From positions 1 to 34,119 of the forward strand of contig JACPKW010000003.1 in NCBI GenBank assembly GCA_016186825.1: 34,119 nucleotides of DNA. The letters run 5' to 3'. The notes under the pieces are model-generated. The model had not been told where the DNA came from and did not search any database. It saw only the letters and a list, made by a program, of their open reading frames with translations. The position numbers and the translations under genes are program-made. Shown one piece after another: positions 24,208 through 33,288 of this stretch; within the stretch, counting starts at the first letter, position 1, and each line of letters begins with the position of its first letter. Origin of the DNA: Candidatus Giovannonibacteria bacterium (GTDB lineage Bacteria; Patescibacteriota; Minisyncoccia; JACPKW01; UBA11713).

Positions 24208-25278
24208 TTAAAGCCCGAGCGCTAGGGATATCTGCTTAATTAAACTCACCGTTACAGCCTGCGGAAGTAAACTATACGAAAGAACTCCGCGGTCGTCATT
24301 AGCAGTCCATGGTTCTTCAATTACGCGTACTTTGCCCGAGCTTTCAAGTTCGTAGCGGTAGGCTGGTGTAATTTCATAGTCATCTACAAAATCCGCGGCT
24401 TTATCAACTGGGACGCTGTTTCTTAAAAGTATTTTTGGAACGCCTTCAAGCCTACGGAGCGTTTTCATTACTTCCTCATCAACTTCAATGCGGTTTCGAA
24501 TTGCTTCAATCCCAAGCTCGTCGCCCTCTTTCGAAACCATTCGCGCCTGCTTGCAAGAAAAGTTATCGCAGACCAGATAAAAATTTTTAGATTCGGAATC
24601 GTAGCCCACCTCTTTAGTCCGGAGCAACTTCAAATTCCGCGGCGTATGGCAGACCGGGCAGACCACGCGGTAGCGCATGCGCTCGTGAATGACCGATTCG
24701 GGCAGATCGATGAAAACAAAAAGATCGGGATCATCGCGATATCCGATCAAAGATCTGAAATAAAGCGAGTAAGAAATCTGATCAAGATTTCTGGGAAACC
24801 CGTCAATAAAAATCGCTTTGCGTCCGATTTTATCAATTTCTTTTTCGACAAGCGCCAAAATAAATTCACTCGGAAGAAGCGAAGAAGTGTCTCTGCCCGT
24901 CAGAGCGTCAATCGCCTTATCGATAGAAATAAAACCGCGATAGCGCCTTTTCATAAAATCCAACAGTTCTTTCTTTTTCGCCGAATCTTCGAAATCTTTG
25001 TGCGCCTCGCGGACAATATCTCCAACTGAAACGTGGGCAATCCGTTCGGGGCCGACTATTTCTGAAAAAAGCTTCGAATAAGTGCCCTTACCGGAATTCT
25101 TTTTCCCGAGTAAAATCGCAACAAAAGTGTTTGTTTCAAGCCAACCCCTAATTTTCTCAATTTCCGGACCTGCTTTAAATTCAAAATACTTCCGGCGCTC
25201 GACAGGATCTTCCAAGCTGAATTTTTCGTTTTTACCTTCGATTTTCGTTTTGAAAATCGGAAATTCGAGATCTTTCAC
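24208..25278 (-). CDS. Adenylate kinase-like nucleoside monophosphate kinase with N- and C-terminal extensions
   Basis: VAILLGKKNSGKGTYSKLF P-loop, FIDGFPRNLDQ, VCPVCHTPRNL...CDNFSCKQ zinc-lid-like region. Confidence 0.82.
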   Translation of the reverse strand: MKDLEFPIFKTKIEGKNEKFSLEDPVERRKYFEFKAGPEIEKIRGWLETNTFVAILLGKKNSGKGTYSKLFSEIVGPERIAHVSVGDIVREAHKDFEDSAKKKELLDFMKRRYRGFISIDKAIDALTGRDTSSLLPSEFILALVEKEIDKIGRKAIFIDGFPRNLDQISYSLYFRSLIGYRDDPDLFVFIDLPESVIHERMRYRVVCPVCHTPRNLKLLRTKEVGYDSESKNFYLVCDNFSCKQARMVSKEGDELGIEAIRNRIEVDEEVMKTLRRLEGVPKILLRNSVPVDKAADFVDDYEITPAYRYELESSGKVRVIEEPWTANDDRGVLSYSLLPQAVTVSLIKQISLALGL

Positions 25279-25325
25279 GCTAAAACAAAAAAGCCCGAGG
25301 CTTTTAATAAATTTATTTAATAATA

Positions 25326-26174
25326 CTATTTTAATGTTTCCAGAGTCAAGTTTTTTCCGTCGCTTCTGATCTCAATCCTCGAGTTTAGGTCCGTTCTGAA
25401 AATTTTTGCTCCAACAGCGCCCAGATTATTCATTACTTCAACGCTTGGGTGGCCAAACTTATTTTTGCGCCCAACTGAAATTAAAGCATATTCTGGGCGC
25501 ACGCGATCCAAAAATAAAGGATTGGATGAAGTTTTTGATCCGTGATGGCCGACTTTTAAGACCTCGCTTTTCAAATCATCTCCGAAAGAGACCAGGGAGA
25601 GCTCCTCCCCCTTTTCAGCATCGCCAGTCAGCAAAAAATCTGTCTCGCCGAATGAAAGTTTGGAAATTACGCTGTTATAATTCGGGTCGCCCGAAACAAG
25701 TTGCTCCGGCCATAAAACAGAAAACTCCGTCCCTGTATCAAGCTCTAATTTCATTCCGCGCCTTGCCTGAATTCGCTTGATGCCCTTTTTTTCTGCAAGT
25801 TTTTTGAATTCTTCATAATCAGGCAGGGCGTAAAAATCTCCCGTATCTAAAATCATACCTACTTTATAGTTATTCAAAACATCGACCAGCCCCGCGATAT
25901 GGTCGAGGTTCGGATGGGTAAGAACAACCAAATCAAGCGCGCGATCATAAAACGGCATGACCGAACCTAGTTCTTTTAAAACTTTTTTGTCCGGACCGCC
26001 ATCCACAAGTACTTGATTTCCTGAAGGCGTTTCAATAAAAATAGAATCGCCCTCGCCCACATCGAGCATAATAAATTTGAGCCGCGAATCTGCTGCTGAA
26101 ATAGATTCGCGAGAAACCACGAAAGCCGCAAAAAAGAGAATTAGCAAGACTGAATATTTATATTTTCTTTTCAT
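25326..26174 (-). CDS. MBL-fold protein, ComEC C-terminal (DNA-internalisation MBL) homolog
   Basis: LKFIMLDVGEGDSIFIETPSGNQVLVDGGP, LTHPNLDHIAGL, LLTGDAEKGEE, KVGHHGSKTSS. Confidence 0.92.
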   Translation of the reverse strand: MKRKYKYSVLLILFFAAFVVSRESISAADSRLKFIMLDVGEGDSIFIETPSGNQVLVDGGPDKKVLKELGSVMPFYDRALDLVVLTHPNLDHIAGLVDVLNNYKVGMILDTGDFYALPDYEEFKKLAEKKGIKRIQARRGMKLELDTGTEFSVLWPEQLVSGDPNYNSVISKLSFGETDFLLTGDAEKGEELSLVSFGDDLKSEVLKVGHHGSKTSSNPLFLDRVRPEYALISVGRKNKFGHPSVEVMNNLGAVGAKIFRTDLNSRIEIRSDGKNLTLETLK

Positions 26175-27633
26175 CTATTACTTTTTTATCCTGAATCGAA
26201 AAAATCATCAAGGCGAGGAAAGCATAAAAAATTGCTACAAGCCAGCCCGAAAATTCCGCAAACTCAAAAGTTAGAAACGAAAAACGCGAAAAAAATTCTG
26301 CGACCGCGACTTCATATGATAAAAAGAAATAAGCAAACCACGAAAATAGAGCTGCGAGCGGCGCAAAAATATATGCCGCAAGCCCCGTAATAAATCCGAG
26401 AAACATCGTAAGCGGGATCGGGGGCAGAATCAAAAGATTCGCAGGAATGCTAAAAAGAGAAAAAGTGCCATTCGCCTCAAGCAGGATTGGCAAAACAAAA
26501 AGCTGGGTTGAAATAGTTGCAAGCAGATGCTCGCGGATTTTAAAAAAGTTAGTAACCCACAAAAAATACTTTTCAAGGCGCGGCATGAGCAAAATGAGCG
26601 CGAGCGTTGCCATGAAGGAAAGTTGAAAAGATTTATCGAATCTCAATGTTTTCGGATTCAGAAGTACCATCAGAAAAGCCGCGAAAAAAAGCGCAGTGAG
26701 CGCCTGATAAATTTTTCCGGTTTCACGCGCGTAAATAAGCAAAATGCCCATAATGGCGGCCCTGACGACTGTTGCTGAACCACCAGTCAAAATAGAGAAA
26801 AGAACTATTGAAAAAGTCGCAAGCAAAACATTGAAAATCCGAGAAATCGGAAGGTAGCCCATGAGTTTTAAAACGCTGTCTGAAACAATTGAAATATTAT
26901 ATCCGGAAAGAACCAAGATATGGATAATACCGGCACGCCGAAAGTTTTCTTCCATTTCGTCCGTTAGCCCGGAACGATCCCCTGCCGTGATCCCCTTTAA
27001 AAGCGCGTTTTGCGGTTCCGGAACAAATTTGGAAAGATTGTCCATAAAAGAATGTTTGATTTCGAAAAGAAACTTTTTTAAGGGGCCGATTAAGGCATGC
27101 CCGTTCGAGTTTTCTTGCGAGAGTATTTTTGGTAAAAACATCTGAAAATAAATATCTTCCCTCGCGAGATAATTTTTCCAGTCAAATTCGCTGAAATTTT
27201 CGGGAACTTCCAACTTCCCCTCAATCTCAAGAATATCGCCGTAACTTACGCTCGGATAGTGCGGGAGCGTTAATAGAATCTTGCCCTGCTCTGAGGTAAA
27301 AACCGCGCGCGTAAATTTTTCAAGATTTTCAGGATCTTCGGAAATATAACCCGTGATTTTTATACGTTCTCCCGTTTTTTCCGACAAGTCCGGAAGATTA
27401 GCCTTCGATTCTTTTAAGTCATAGCGGAAAATCCCAACCCCAAAAGCTAGCAAAAAAATTGCCCCTGAAATATAGATAAATTGCCTCCGCAAAAAATAAA
27501 TCCCTAAGAGAATAATGCCAGTCGCAATAAAAAGGTATGCGATTTCAGGATATAAATAAAAAAACGAGCGCACTGATACGCCCGTGAAAAAACCGACGAT
27601 AAACGTAATGGCCCAGAAACGCGGCATACTCAA
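26158..27633 (-). CDS. comEC: ComEC/Rec2 competence membrane channel (without MBL domain)
   Basis: LLKGITAGDRSGLTDEMEENFRRAGIIHILVLSGYNISIV; GGSATVVRAAIMGILL; multiple TMs. Confidence 0.93.
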   Translation of the reverse strand: MSMPRFWAITFIVGFFTGVSVRSFFYLYPEIAYLFIATGIILLGIYFLRRQFIYISGAIFLLAFGVGIFRYDLKESKANLPDLSEKTGERIKITGYISEDPENLEKFTRAVFTSEQGKILLTLPHYPSVSYGDILEIEGKLEVPENFSEFDWKNYLAREDIYFQMFLPKILSQENSNGHALIGPLKKFLFEIKHSFMDNLSKFVPEPQNALLKGITAGDRSGLTDEMEENFRRAGIIHILVLSGYNISIVSDSVLKLMGYLPISRIFNVLLATFSIVLFSILTGGSATVVRAAIMGILLIYARETGKIYQALTALFFAAFLMVLLNPKTLRFDKSFQLSFMATLALILLMPRLEKYFLWVTNFFKIREHLLATISTQLFVLPILLEANGTFSLFSIPANLLILPPIPLTMFLGFITGLAAYIFAPLAALFSWFAYFFLSYEVAVAEFFSRFSFLTFEFAEFSGWLVAIFYAFLALMIFSIQDKKVIDEKKI

Positions 27634-28073
27634 AAGAGCGTTTCAGGCTCGGGGCGATTTAAAGCTTCGTTAACCATTCTGTCCGCTTCCCTGTTTTTTT
27701 CGCGCGGAACATGCTTGAAAGAAATTTTTCCAAATTCAATTTTGTAGTTCCAGATTTTAATAAAAAGCGGGAATAATCTTTCTTCCTCTATTTTATATTC
27801 CCCATTTAACTGGCGCGAAACGAGTTCTGAATCCATCCGCATTTCAATTTCCATTTTTTTTATTTTCTCTCCTCCATAAAGCGCCTTAACTTTCTTTAAA
27901 GCCGAAACAACCGCCGCATATTCCGCTTCGTTATTTGTTTTCGTGCCGAGCGCTTCTCCATATTTTTTTATCGTGTTTCCTTTGGCATCCTGAATCACTA
28001 CTCCCAGCGCCGCCGGTCCAGGGTTGCCTCTCGAACCGCCATCGGTATAAACAATCAATTTATTTTTTTCCAT
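27630..28073 (-). CDS. rnhA: Ribonuclease HI-like protein
   Basis: LIVYTDGGSRGNPGPAALGVVI, TNNEAEYAAVVSAL, MRMDSELVSRQLNG, HVPREKNREADRMVNEAL. Confidence 0.94.
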   Translation of the reverse strand: MEKNKLIVYTDGGSRGNPGPAALGVVIQDAKGNTIKKYGEALGTKTNNEAEYAAVVSALKKVKALYGGEKIKKMEIEMRMDSELVSRQLNGEYKIEEERLFPLFIKIWNYKIEFGKISFKHVPREKNREADRMVNEALNRPEPETLF

Positions 28074-28876
28074 GGAAATTTTTTACTCGCCTGAAAGGAA
28101 AATCCGGCTGATTCCTTGTGCCCTCCCCCGCCGAATCTGCGCGCAATTTTTGAGACATCAAAGCTCGAAGTCGAACGCAGATCAACTTTAATCATATCTC
28201 CTCTTTTTGACCAAGCAAAAGCAAAGGGCGGTTTTTTTACTGCCAGCGCATGACAAAGTCGATCAACAAATAAAGGCGAATTGACAGCAAAAATACGATG
28301 CCCGGCGAAACTAACAACCTCCGCGTTTGAAATCAAAAACTCGATCGCGCGTTTTTCAAATTCCAAAATATTTTTTCCATATTTCGCAAATTCGTTTCTA
28401 TTATTTTTATTCTCAAAGTCTTTCGAGAGCTCGTCCCATAACTCAAAATCGAATTTCTTCGTATGAATATATGCGGAGAGTTCTCCTGTATTCGGAAGTT
28501 TGGATCTCCAGAGATCGTAGTCTTCAAGATAAAAAACAAGCTTTGGCGGAGCTCTCTTGTGAAAATAGCGCCAAGCAAGATATGCTGCAGAATTTTTTAA
28601 ACTGAAAACCGAATTTGGAATTATTTTCGGGATATCCTTATTGGTCAGGTGATGATCAATTAAAATAACTTCGTTTTTTTCTAAAAGCGCTTTCATTTGG
28701 GAATGTCCGTAAGAAATATCTAAAAGAAAAATAATTTTATTTATTGTTTTAAGCGGTGTGTCGGAATGTTTGATCGCAAGATAATCGGCTTTTTTGCCGA
28801 ACTTTTTCCAGGCCGCCCATGCAGCTCCGAAACCGTCATAGCAGTCTTTGTGATATAAAACTAAAATATTCTTCAT
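28055..28876 (-). CDS. DHH-family phosphoesterase
   Basis: MKNILVLYHKDCYDGFGAAWAAW, VILIDHHLTNKD, RRFGGGGHKESAGFSF. ATG at 28876 preferred over 28921. Confidence 0.92.
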   Translation of the reverse strand: MKNILVLYHKDCYDGFGAAWAAWKKFGKKADYLAIKHSDTPLKTINKIIFLLDISYGHSQMKALLEKNEVILIDHHLTNKDIPKIIPNSVFSLKNSAAYLAWRYFHKRAPPKLVFYLEDYDLWRSKLPNTGELSAYIHTKKFDFELWDELSKDFENKNNRNEFAKYGKNILEFEKRAIEFLISNAEVVSFAGHRIFAVNSPLFVDRLCHALAVKKPPFAFAWSKRGDMIKVDLRSTSSFDVSKIARRFGGGGHKESAGFSFQASKKFPWKKIN

Positions 28877-29682
28877 TATTTCAAATACCCAATCTGGCGC
28901 AACCAATAATCGTTTTCCCATTCCCAGAGAGTTTTTGCCGCCATAAACGCTTTAACATCGCGGTAATAATAAGGAAATTCTTTGAGTTCCACGTCGCCCA
29001 CGGGGTCGCACCAAACATGCTCTTCTTCGCTGCACGGCTTAACCCCGTTTGTCCGCCGACTGGCAGATCCATTTTTTATTTTTGTGCGCCCTCCTTTCTC
29101 GCGAAGCGTAGCCCCGCACTTTTCGCACACACGATGCTGATTTATGCGTAAAATCCAGCGCGTCTGGATATCTTCGGGTAAACCTATGGACATCTTTACA
29201 GAATATTCTTGGAGAGCTTGAAGATATGCCGCAGTTTGCAGGTTATATTCGGGGTAAAAGTTGGGCGAAGTCTTGATATCTAAAACACCGAATTTCCCAT
29301 CAATCGTGCAAAGAGCATCAACCGTTCCGGCATAGCGGTGAGCCACGGACCATACGGGGCGCTCGATAAATTCGGGATAAAAAATAATACCTTTCTCTGC
29401 TCGAAGTTTCTCAAATGAAGATACGGCAGGCGCAATTTCGCGAGGTATCTCAACTGGTTCGCCCACAGCGACTTTTTGAACCACGGCATGCACGAGTGAT
29501 CCTTCCTCCGCCGATTTATTCTTCACTTCTTCAGCCGCCGAATAGCTTTCCATTTCCTTCAAAAAAAACTCGATTGCGGGCTTCGCTTTAACATCTAAAA
29601 TTTTTGTAACCCGCGGAAACCAAAAACCGTTTACCTCATGCCCGCAAGTGCTCTTAAAATGTTCGCCGTCCCTAAACCACAT
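28876..29682 (-). CDS. PD-(D/E)XK (RecB/Cas4-like) nuclease with zinc-ribbon insertion
   Basis: AGTVDALCTIDGKFGVLDIKTSPNFYPEYNLQTAAYLQAL catalytic pattern; CEKCGATLREKGG...CSEEEHVWC. Confidence 0.82.
   Translation of the reverse strand: MWFRDGEHFKSTCGHEVNGFWFPRVTKILDVKAKPAIEFFLKEMESYSAAEEVKNKSAEEGSLVHAVVQKVAVGEPVEIPREIAPAVSSFEKLRAEKGIIFYPEFIERPVWSVAHRYAGTVDALCTIDGKFGVLDIKTSPNFYPEYNLQTAAYLQALQEYSVKMSIGLPEDIQTRWILRINQHRVCEKCGATLREKGGRTKIKNGSASRRTNGVKPCSEEEHVWCDPVGDVELKEFPYYYRDVKAFMAAKTLWEWENDYWLRQIGYLK
29051..29070. repeat. In-frame palindrome-like element inside the nuclease zinc ribbon (encodes GSASRRT)
   Basis: gtccgccgactggcagatcc: near-palindromic, resembling the ileS element GATCCGTCTGCTGGCGGG. 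Confidence 0.45.
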
Positions 29683-29696
29683 TAGAAAATTATACC

Positions 29697-30773
29697 TTAT
29701 TTCCTTTTCAATGCTTCAATTCCGGGAAGAGTTTTGTTTGAAAGGAAATCCAGCATAGCCCCGCCGCCTGTAGAGATGAAAACATTTTTGGGAAATTTTC
29801 CTTCCAAAAAATCCGCCGTATCCCCGCCGCCAATAATTATTTCGGCTTTGGATTTTTTCAAAATTGAAACAAGTTTTTTTGTGCCTTCGATATAACCTTT
29901 TTCCATAAACCCTAAAGGCCCGTTCCAGACAACAAACCGGCTCATTTTTACTATATTCGCCCATTCTTTCAAACTTTCAGGTCCGACATCATAGATGCGC
30001 ATTGAAGAGTTAATCTCATTTGAAGGCATGACCTTTTTGCCATCTGAAGTTTCAATAACAACGTCGTGAGGAAGTATTATTTTTTTCAAAACAAAATTTC
30101 GAGACGGTTTTACTTTGCCAGTTAAAAAATCATTTGCAATAATTCCCCCGAGCAAAACCTGATCGGCCGTTTTTGAAAGTGCATATAAAAGCGGGAGCTT
30201 GGTTTCTGTCTTCCCGCCGCCAAGAATAAATAGAAACGGCTTTTTCGGCCGAAAAGCGCGGGATATATTTTTCACCTCATTTTCGAAAAGCATTCCCATC
30301 GATGATGGAAGCAGCTTCGGCATCAAAACAATTGAAGCGTGGCTCCGGTGAGAAACAGAAAATGCTTCGTTGATATAAAAATCAGCCAGCTTAGATAAGT
30401 TCCGGGCGAATTTTTTATCGCATTTTTTTTCACCAGGATCGATTCTTAAATTTTCGAGAAACACCATTCCGCCTGGCCGAAGGTTCGCTACTAATTTTTC
30501 AGTTTTCCCTCCGAAAAGCTCGGGCGAGAAAATTAAACTGCCGAAGTATTTCGATTTCAATTTTTTTGCGAGTTCGCGAGTTGAAGGAATTTTTTTATCG
30601 TTGGATTCCGCGTGCGTCGCGAGAATAACTTTTGCACCTTGCCTTAGAAGAAATCTTATTGTTGGAAGTGTCCTGATAATTCTCGGCGCGTGCATATCGT
30701 AATTCGGAACATTAAAATCCACTCTCACAAAAACGCGTTTATTTCTGAATTTAATTTTTCTAAGATGATTCAT
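29697..30773 (-). CDS. pgk: Phosphoglycerate kinase
   Basis: NKRVFVRVDFNVP, HRSHASIV, FLFILGGGKTETKLPLL, VVWNGPLGFME, EIIIGGGDTADFL. Confidence 0.96.
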   Translation of the reverse strand: MNHLRKIKFRNKRVFVRVDFNVPNYDMHAPRIIRTLPTIRFLLRQGAKVILATHAESNDKKIPSTRELAKKLKSKYFGSLIFSPELFGGKTEKLVANLRPGGMVFLENLRIDPGEKKCDKKFARNLSKLADFYINEAFSVSHRSHASIVLMPKLLPSSMGMLFENEVKNISRAFRPKKPFLFILGGGKTETKLPLLYALSKTADQVLLGGIIANDFLTGKVKPSRNFVLKKIILPHDVVIETSDGKKVMPSNEINSSMRIYDVGPESLKEWANIVKMSRFVVWNGPLGFMEKGYIEGTKKLVSILKKSKAEIIIGGGDTADFLEGKFPKNVFISTGGGAMLDFLSNKTLPGIEALKRK

Positions 30774-31519
30774 ATTCTCTTTGCAATCTCAATGATTTTC
30801 CAGAATTCATCGGGCTTTAAGCTCGCCCCTCCAACAAGCGCTCCGGAAATGCACTCAACTTTCAAAAAAGATTCAGCGTTTTTTGAATTCACAGAACCGC
30901 CGTATAAAATAGGCATTCGCATTGCCGCGTTGCGCCCCCAGATATCAAGCAGGACTCTTTTTATAAAAATTCCCATTTCAAAAAGATTTTGCGGGTTATC
31001 CGGACGCGCGCCTTTTGTGGTCGAAATCGCCCAGACAGGCTCATAGGCGATCAGGACGCGAGAAGAAAATTTCTTCGTAATTCCTTTCAAGCCCTCTTTT
31101 ATTTCCCTACGGACCATTTCGGGCACAGCTTCCGGCTCGCGCACTTTTTCCCCCACGCATAAAACGACTTTTAGCCCCTTTGACAGTGCGGATTTTATTT
31201 TTTTATTGATCAGCTCGTCTGAATCTCCGAGTTCCCTTCTTTCGGAATGCCCGACAATTACATGAGAAATTTTTAAGGCTTTCAACATGCTCGCGGAAAT
31301 CTCCCCAGTCCAAGGACCTGTGTCTTTGAGAAAAACATCCTGCGCCGCGAGCTTTACAACGCCGCTTTTTAAAACGGGCAAAAAAACAAATGGCGCAGCG
31401 ACCATAAGTTCAACTTTTTTTGCCTTCCTTGCTACCCTACGCACAGACTCGAAAAGACGTTTCGCTTCCTTTGCGTTAGTCGGATTCATTTTCCAATTAG
31501 CAATTATTATTTTCTTCAT
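30770..31519 (-). CDS. tpiA: Triosephosphate isomerase
   Basis: KKIIIANWKMNP, VIVGHSERRELGDSDELI, IAYEPVWAISTTKGA, ILYGGSVNSKNA. Confidence 0.97.
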   Translation of the reverse strand: MKKIIIANWKMNPTNAKEAKRLFESVRRVARKAKKVELMVAAPFVFLPVLKSGVVKLAAQDVFLKDTGPWTGEISASMLKALKISHVIVGHSERRELGDSDELINKKIKSALSKGLKVVLCVGEKVREPEAVPEMVRREIKEGLKGITKKFSSRVLIAYEPVWAISTTKGARPDNPQNLFEMGIFIKRVLLDIWGRNAAMRMPILYGGSVNSKNAESFLKVECISGALVGGASLKPDEFWKIIEIAKRI

Positions 31520-31535
31520 GGATTCATTTTCTCCC

Positions 31536-31616
31536 GATTTTGTTCAAATTTCCAATTTGAATACAAAATCGCGGATCCTCGAAAAATTTGCAAAATCAAA
31601 GATTTTGAATTTTTCG
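31536..31616. repeat. Two adjacent AT-rich palindromes upstream of tpiA
   Basis: GATTTTGTTCAAATTTCCAATTTGAATACAAAATC (31536-31570) and CGAAAAATTTGCAAAATC-AAA-GATTTTGAATTTTTCG (31580-31616). Confidence 0.8.
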
Positions 31617-31619
31617 GGA

Positions 31620-31645
31620 CAATTAGCTATGATTATTTTCTTCAT
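31620..31645 (-). pseudogene. Duplicated tpiA 5' end (MKKIIIAN fragment)
   Basis: caattagctatgattattttcttcat vs true start caattagcaattattattttcttcat (31494-31519): 24/26 identical. Confidence 0.7.
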
Positions 31646-31663
31646 AAGTTTGCAGGCAGGAAA

Positions 31664-32278
31664 TTATTGTTTAAAATCATTTCTGTTTTTAATAATGTGC
31701 CAGACGCCCGGGATAAACGAAATAATTATTACGGCAAGTATTACCGGCAGAAGATAATTATCAATATTGGGTACCACGCTTCCTAAAAAATATCCGAGGA
31801 AGCTCAATCCAAAAGTCCAGATAAACCCGCCAAATAAATTATAAAAAACAAATGTTCTATAATGCATCCTTCCAACGCCAGCCAAGATCGGTGCAAAAGT
31901 CCTCACAATTGGCACAAAACGCGCAAGCACAATCGTCGGCGGGCCGTTTTTCTCATAATAACTTTGTGCATAATGCAAATATTTTTTTTTAAAAATTCTG
32001 GAATCTTCCCGAGAAAAAAGCGCGGGGCCGATTCGTCGGCCAAAAGCATAACCGAAGTTATCGCCAAGCACTGCGCCTCCGAAAGCTATAAAAGCAAGTG
32101 CCCAGATATTTATGAAATTTTGCGAAGCTAGAAATCCTGCCGTGAATAAAAGACTGTCCCCCGGCAGGAAAAAGCCCACAAAAAGGCCCGATTCAGCGAA
32201 AATAATGCCGAAAACGCCTAGATATCCGACCGTTTTTATTAAGGTAACTAAATCGATGCCGCCAAAAATTTCAGTCAT
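31664..32278 (-). CDS. DedA family (SNARE-associated/VTT) membrane protein
   Basis: GIIFAESGLFVGFFLPGDSLLFTAGFLAS, FGGAVLGDNFGYAFGRRIG, RFVPIVRTFAPILAGVGRM. Confidence 0.94.
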   Translation of the reverse strand: MTEIFGGIDLVTLIKTVGYLGVFGIIFAESGLFVGFFLPGDSLLFTAGFLASQNFINIWALAFIAFGGAVLGDNFGYAFGRRIGPALFSREDSRIFKKKYLHYAQSYYEKNGPPTIVLARFVPIVRTFAPILAGVGRMHYRTFVFYNLFGGFIWTFGLSFLGYFLGSVVPNIDNYLLPVILAVIIISFIPGVWHIIKNRNDFKQ

Positions 32279-33288
32279 ACCTTAGCCGCCCTCAAAATTT
32301 TAGCAGCATTTTCCGGGAGAATTCTTACAACTTCAATCCCCGTGCCAAGTTCAACCCCTCCCCAAATGTTCGTCCGCGGCAGAATCTCGAAATGCCAATG
32401 ATAATGTTTGTAATTCTTGCTTTTTGGAGGGGCCGTATGAATGAAAAAGTTATAATCGGGATCATGCAAAGCCTTATTTAATTTGGCAAAAACAACGCGG
32501 ACCGCCTCTACAAAACTATCGTATTGCGCTTCATGCATGTCTTCAAAGCGCGGATTGTGGGTAATAGGGAATAGCCTTATTTCGGCTGATACATGCGACG
32601 CGTAGGGACAGATCACGATAAAATGCTTATTTTTGTAAATCACTCTTTTTTTTGCCCTGCTTTCATCCTTGATCACTGTGCAATGCACGCAGCGCTTATG
32701 CTTTTCATAATAGCGGCTGGAGCCGTCGAGGCTCCTTTTCACATCGGTCGGAATTATCGGCAATGCGACAATCTGCGAATGCGGATGGCCCACCGTTGCT
32801 CCCGCTTTAAGGCCGTTGTTGTGATAAATTAATACATACTCTACGCATTTTTCCGACGAAAGAGCGCGGTAGCGCTCGCGGTAAGTTTCGAGCACCAGTT
32901 TTAGCTCTTCTCTCGTCATAAAGCCTAGCGAACGCGCGTGATTTCGCGTTACCACGATTTCGTGAAAACCCACTCCCCCAAAACTTTGCTCTGAGCCATT
33001 CTTAACAGTCACAGGACAAACTTTGTGTGGATTTAGTATTGGAAATTTATTTTTTACGACCTGGACAAACCAAGATGAGAATTTTTCCCGATTCTCACCG
33101 GACGCAGTAGGCAGCGGACGCCAAAAGAGCGCGTCTCCATTGCCGCTTTTTTGCGGATCTTCGAATGGACACTTTTTTATCGATGTCTTCTTTCTTCGAT
33201 CTTCTTTTAAAAAATGGGGACGCTTCGCGCTCCCGGACGCAACTAAAATCCAATCGCCCGATACAATATCTTTTCTAAACTCGCTCAT
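32275..33288 (-). CDS. galT: Galactose-1-phosphate uridylyltransferase-like
   Basis: FRKDIVSGDWILVASGSAKRP, NNGLKAGATVGHPHSQIVALP, NFFIHTAPPKSKNYKHYHWHFEILPR. Confidence 0.92.
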   Translation of the reverse strand: MSEFRKDIVSGDWILVASGSAKRPHFLKEDRRKKTSIKKCPFEDPQKSGNGDALFWRPLPTASGENREKFSSWFVQVVKNKFPILNPHKVCPVTVKNGSEQSFGGVGFHEIVVTRNHARSLGFMTREELKLVLETYRERYRALSSEKCVEYVLIYHNNGLKAGATVGHPHSQIVALPIIPTDVKRSLDGSSRYYEKHKRCVHCTVIKDESRAKKRVIYKNKHFIVICPYASHVSAEIRLFPITHNPRFEDMHEAQYDSFVEAVRVVFAKLNKALHDPDYNFFIHTAPPKSKNYKHYHWHFEILPRTNIWGGVELGTGIEVVRILPENAAKILRAAKV

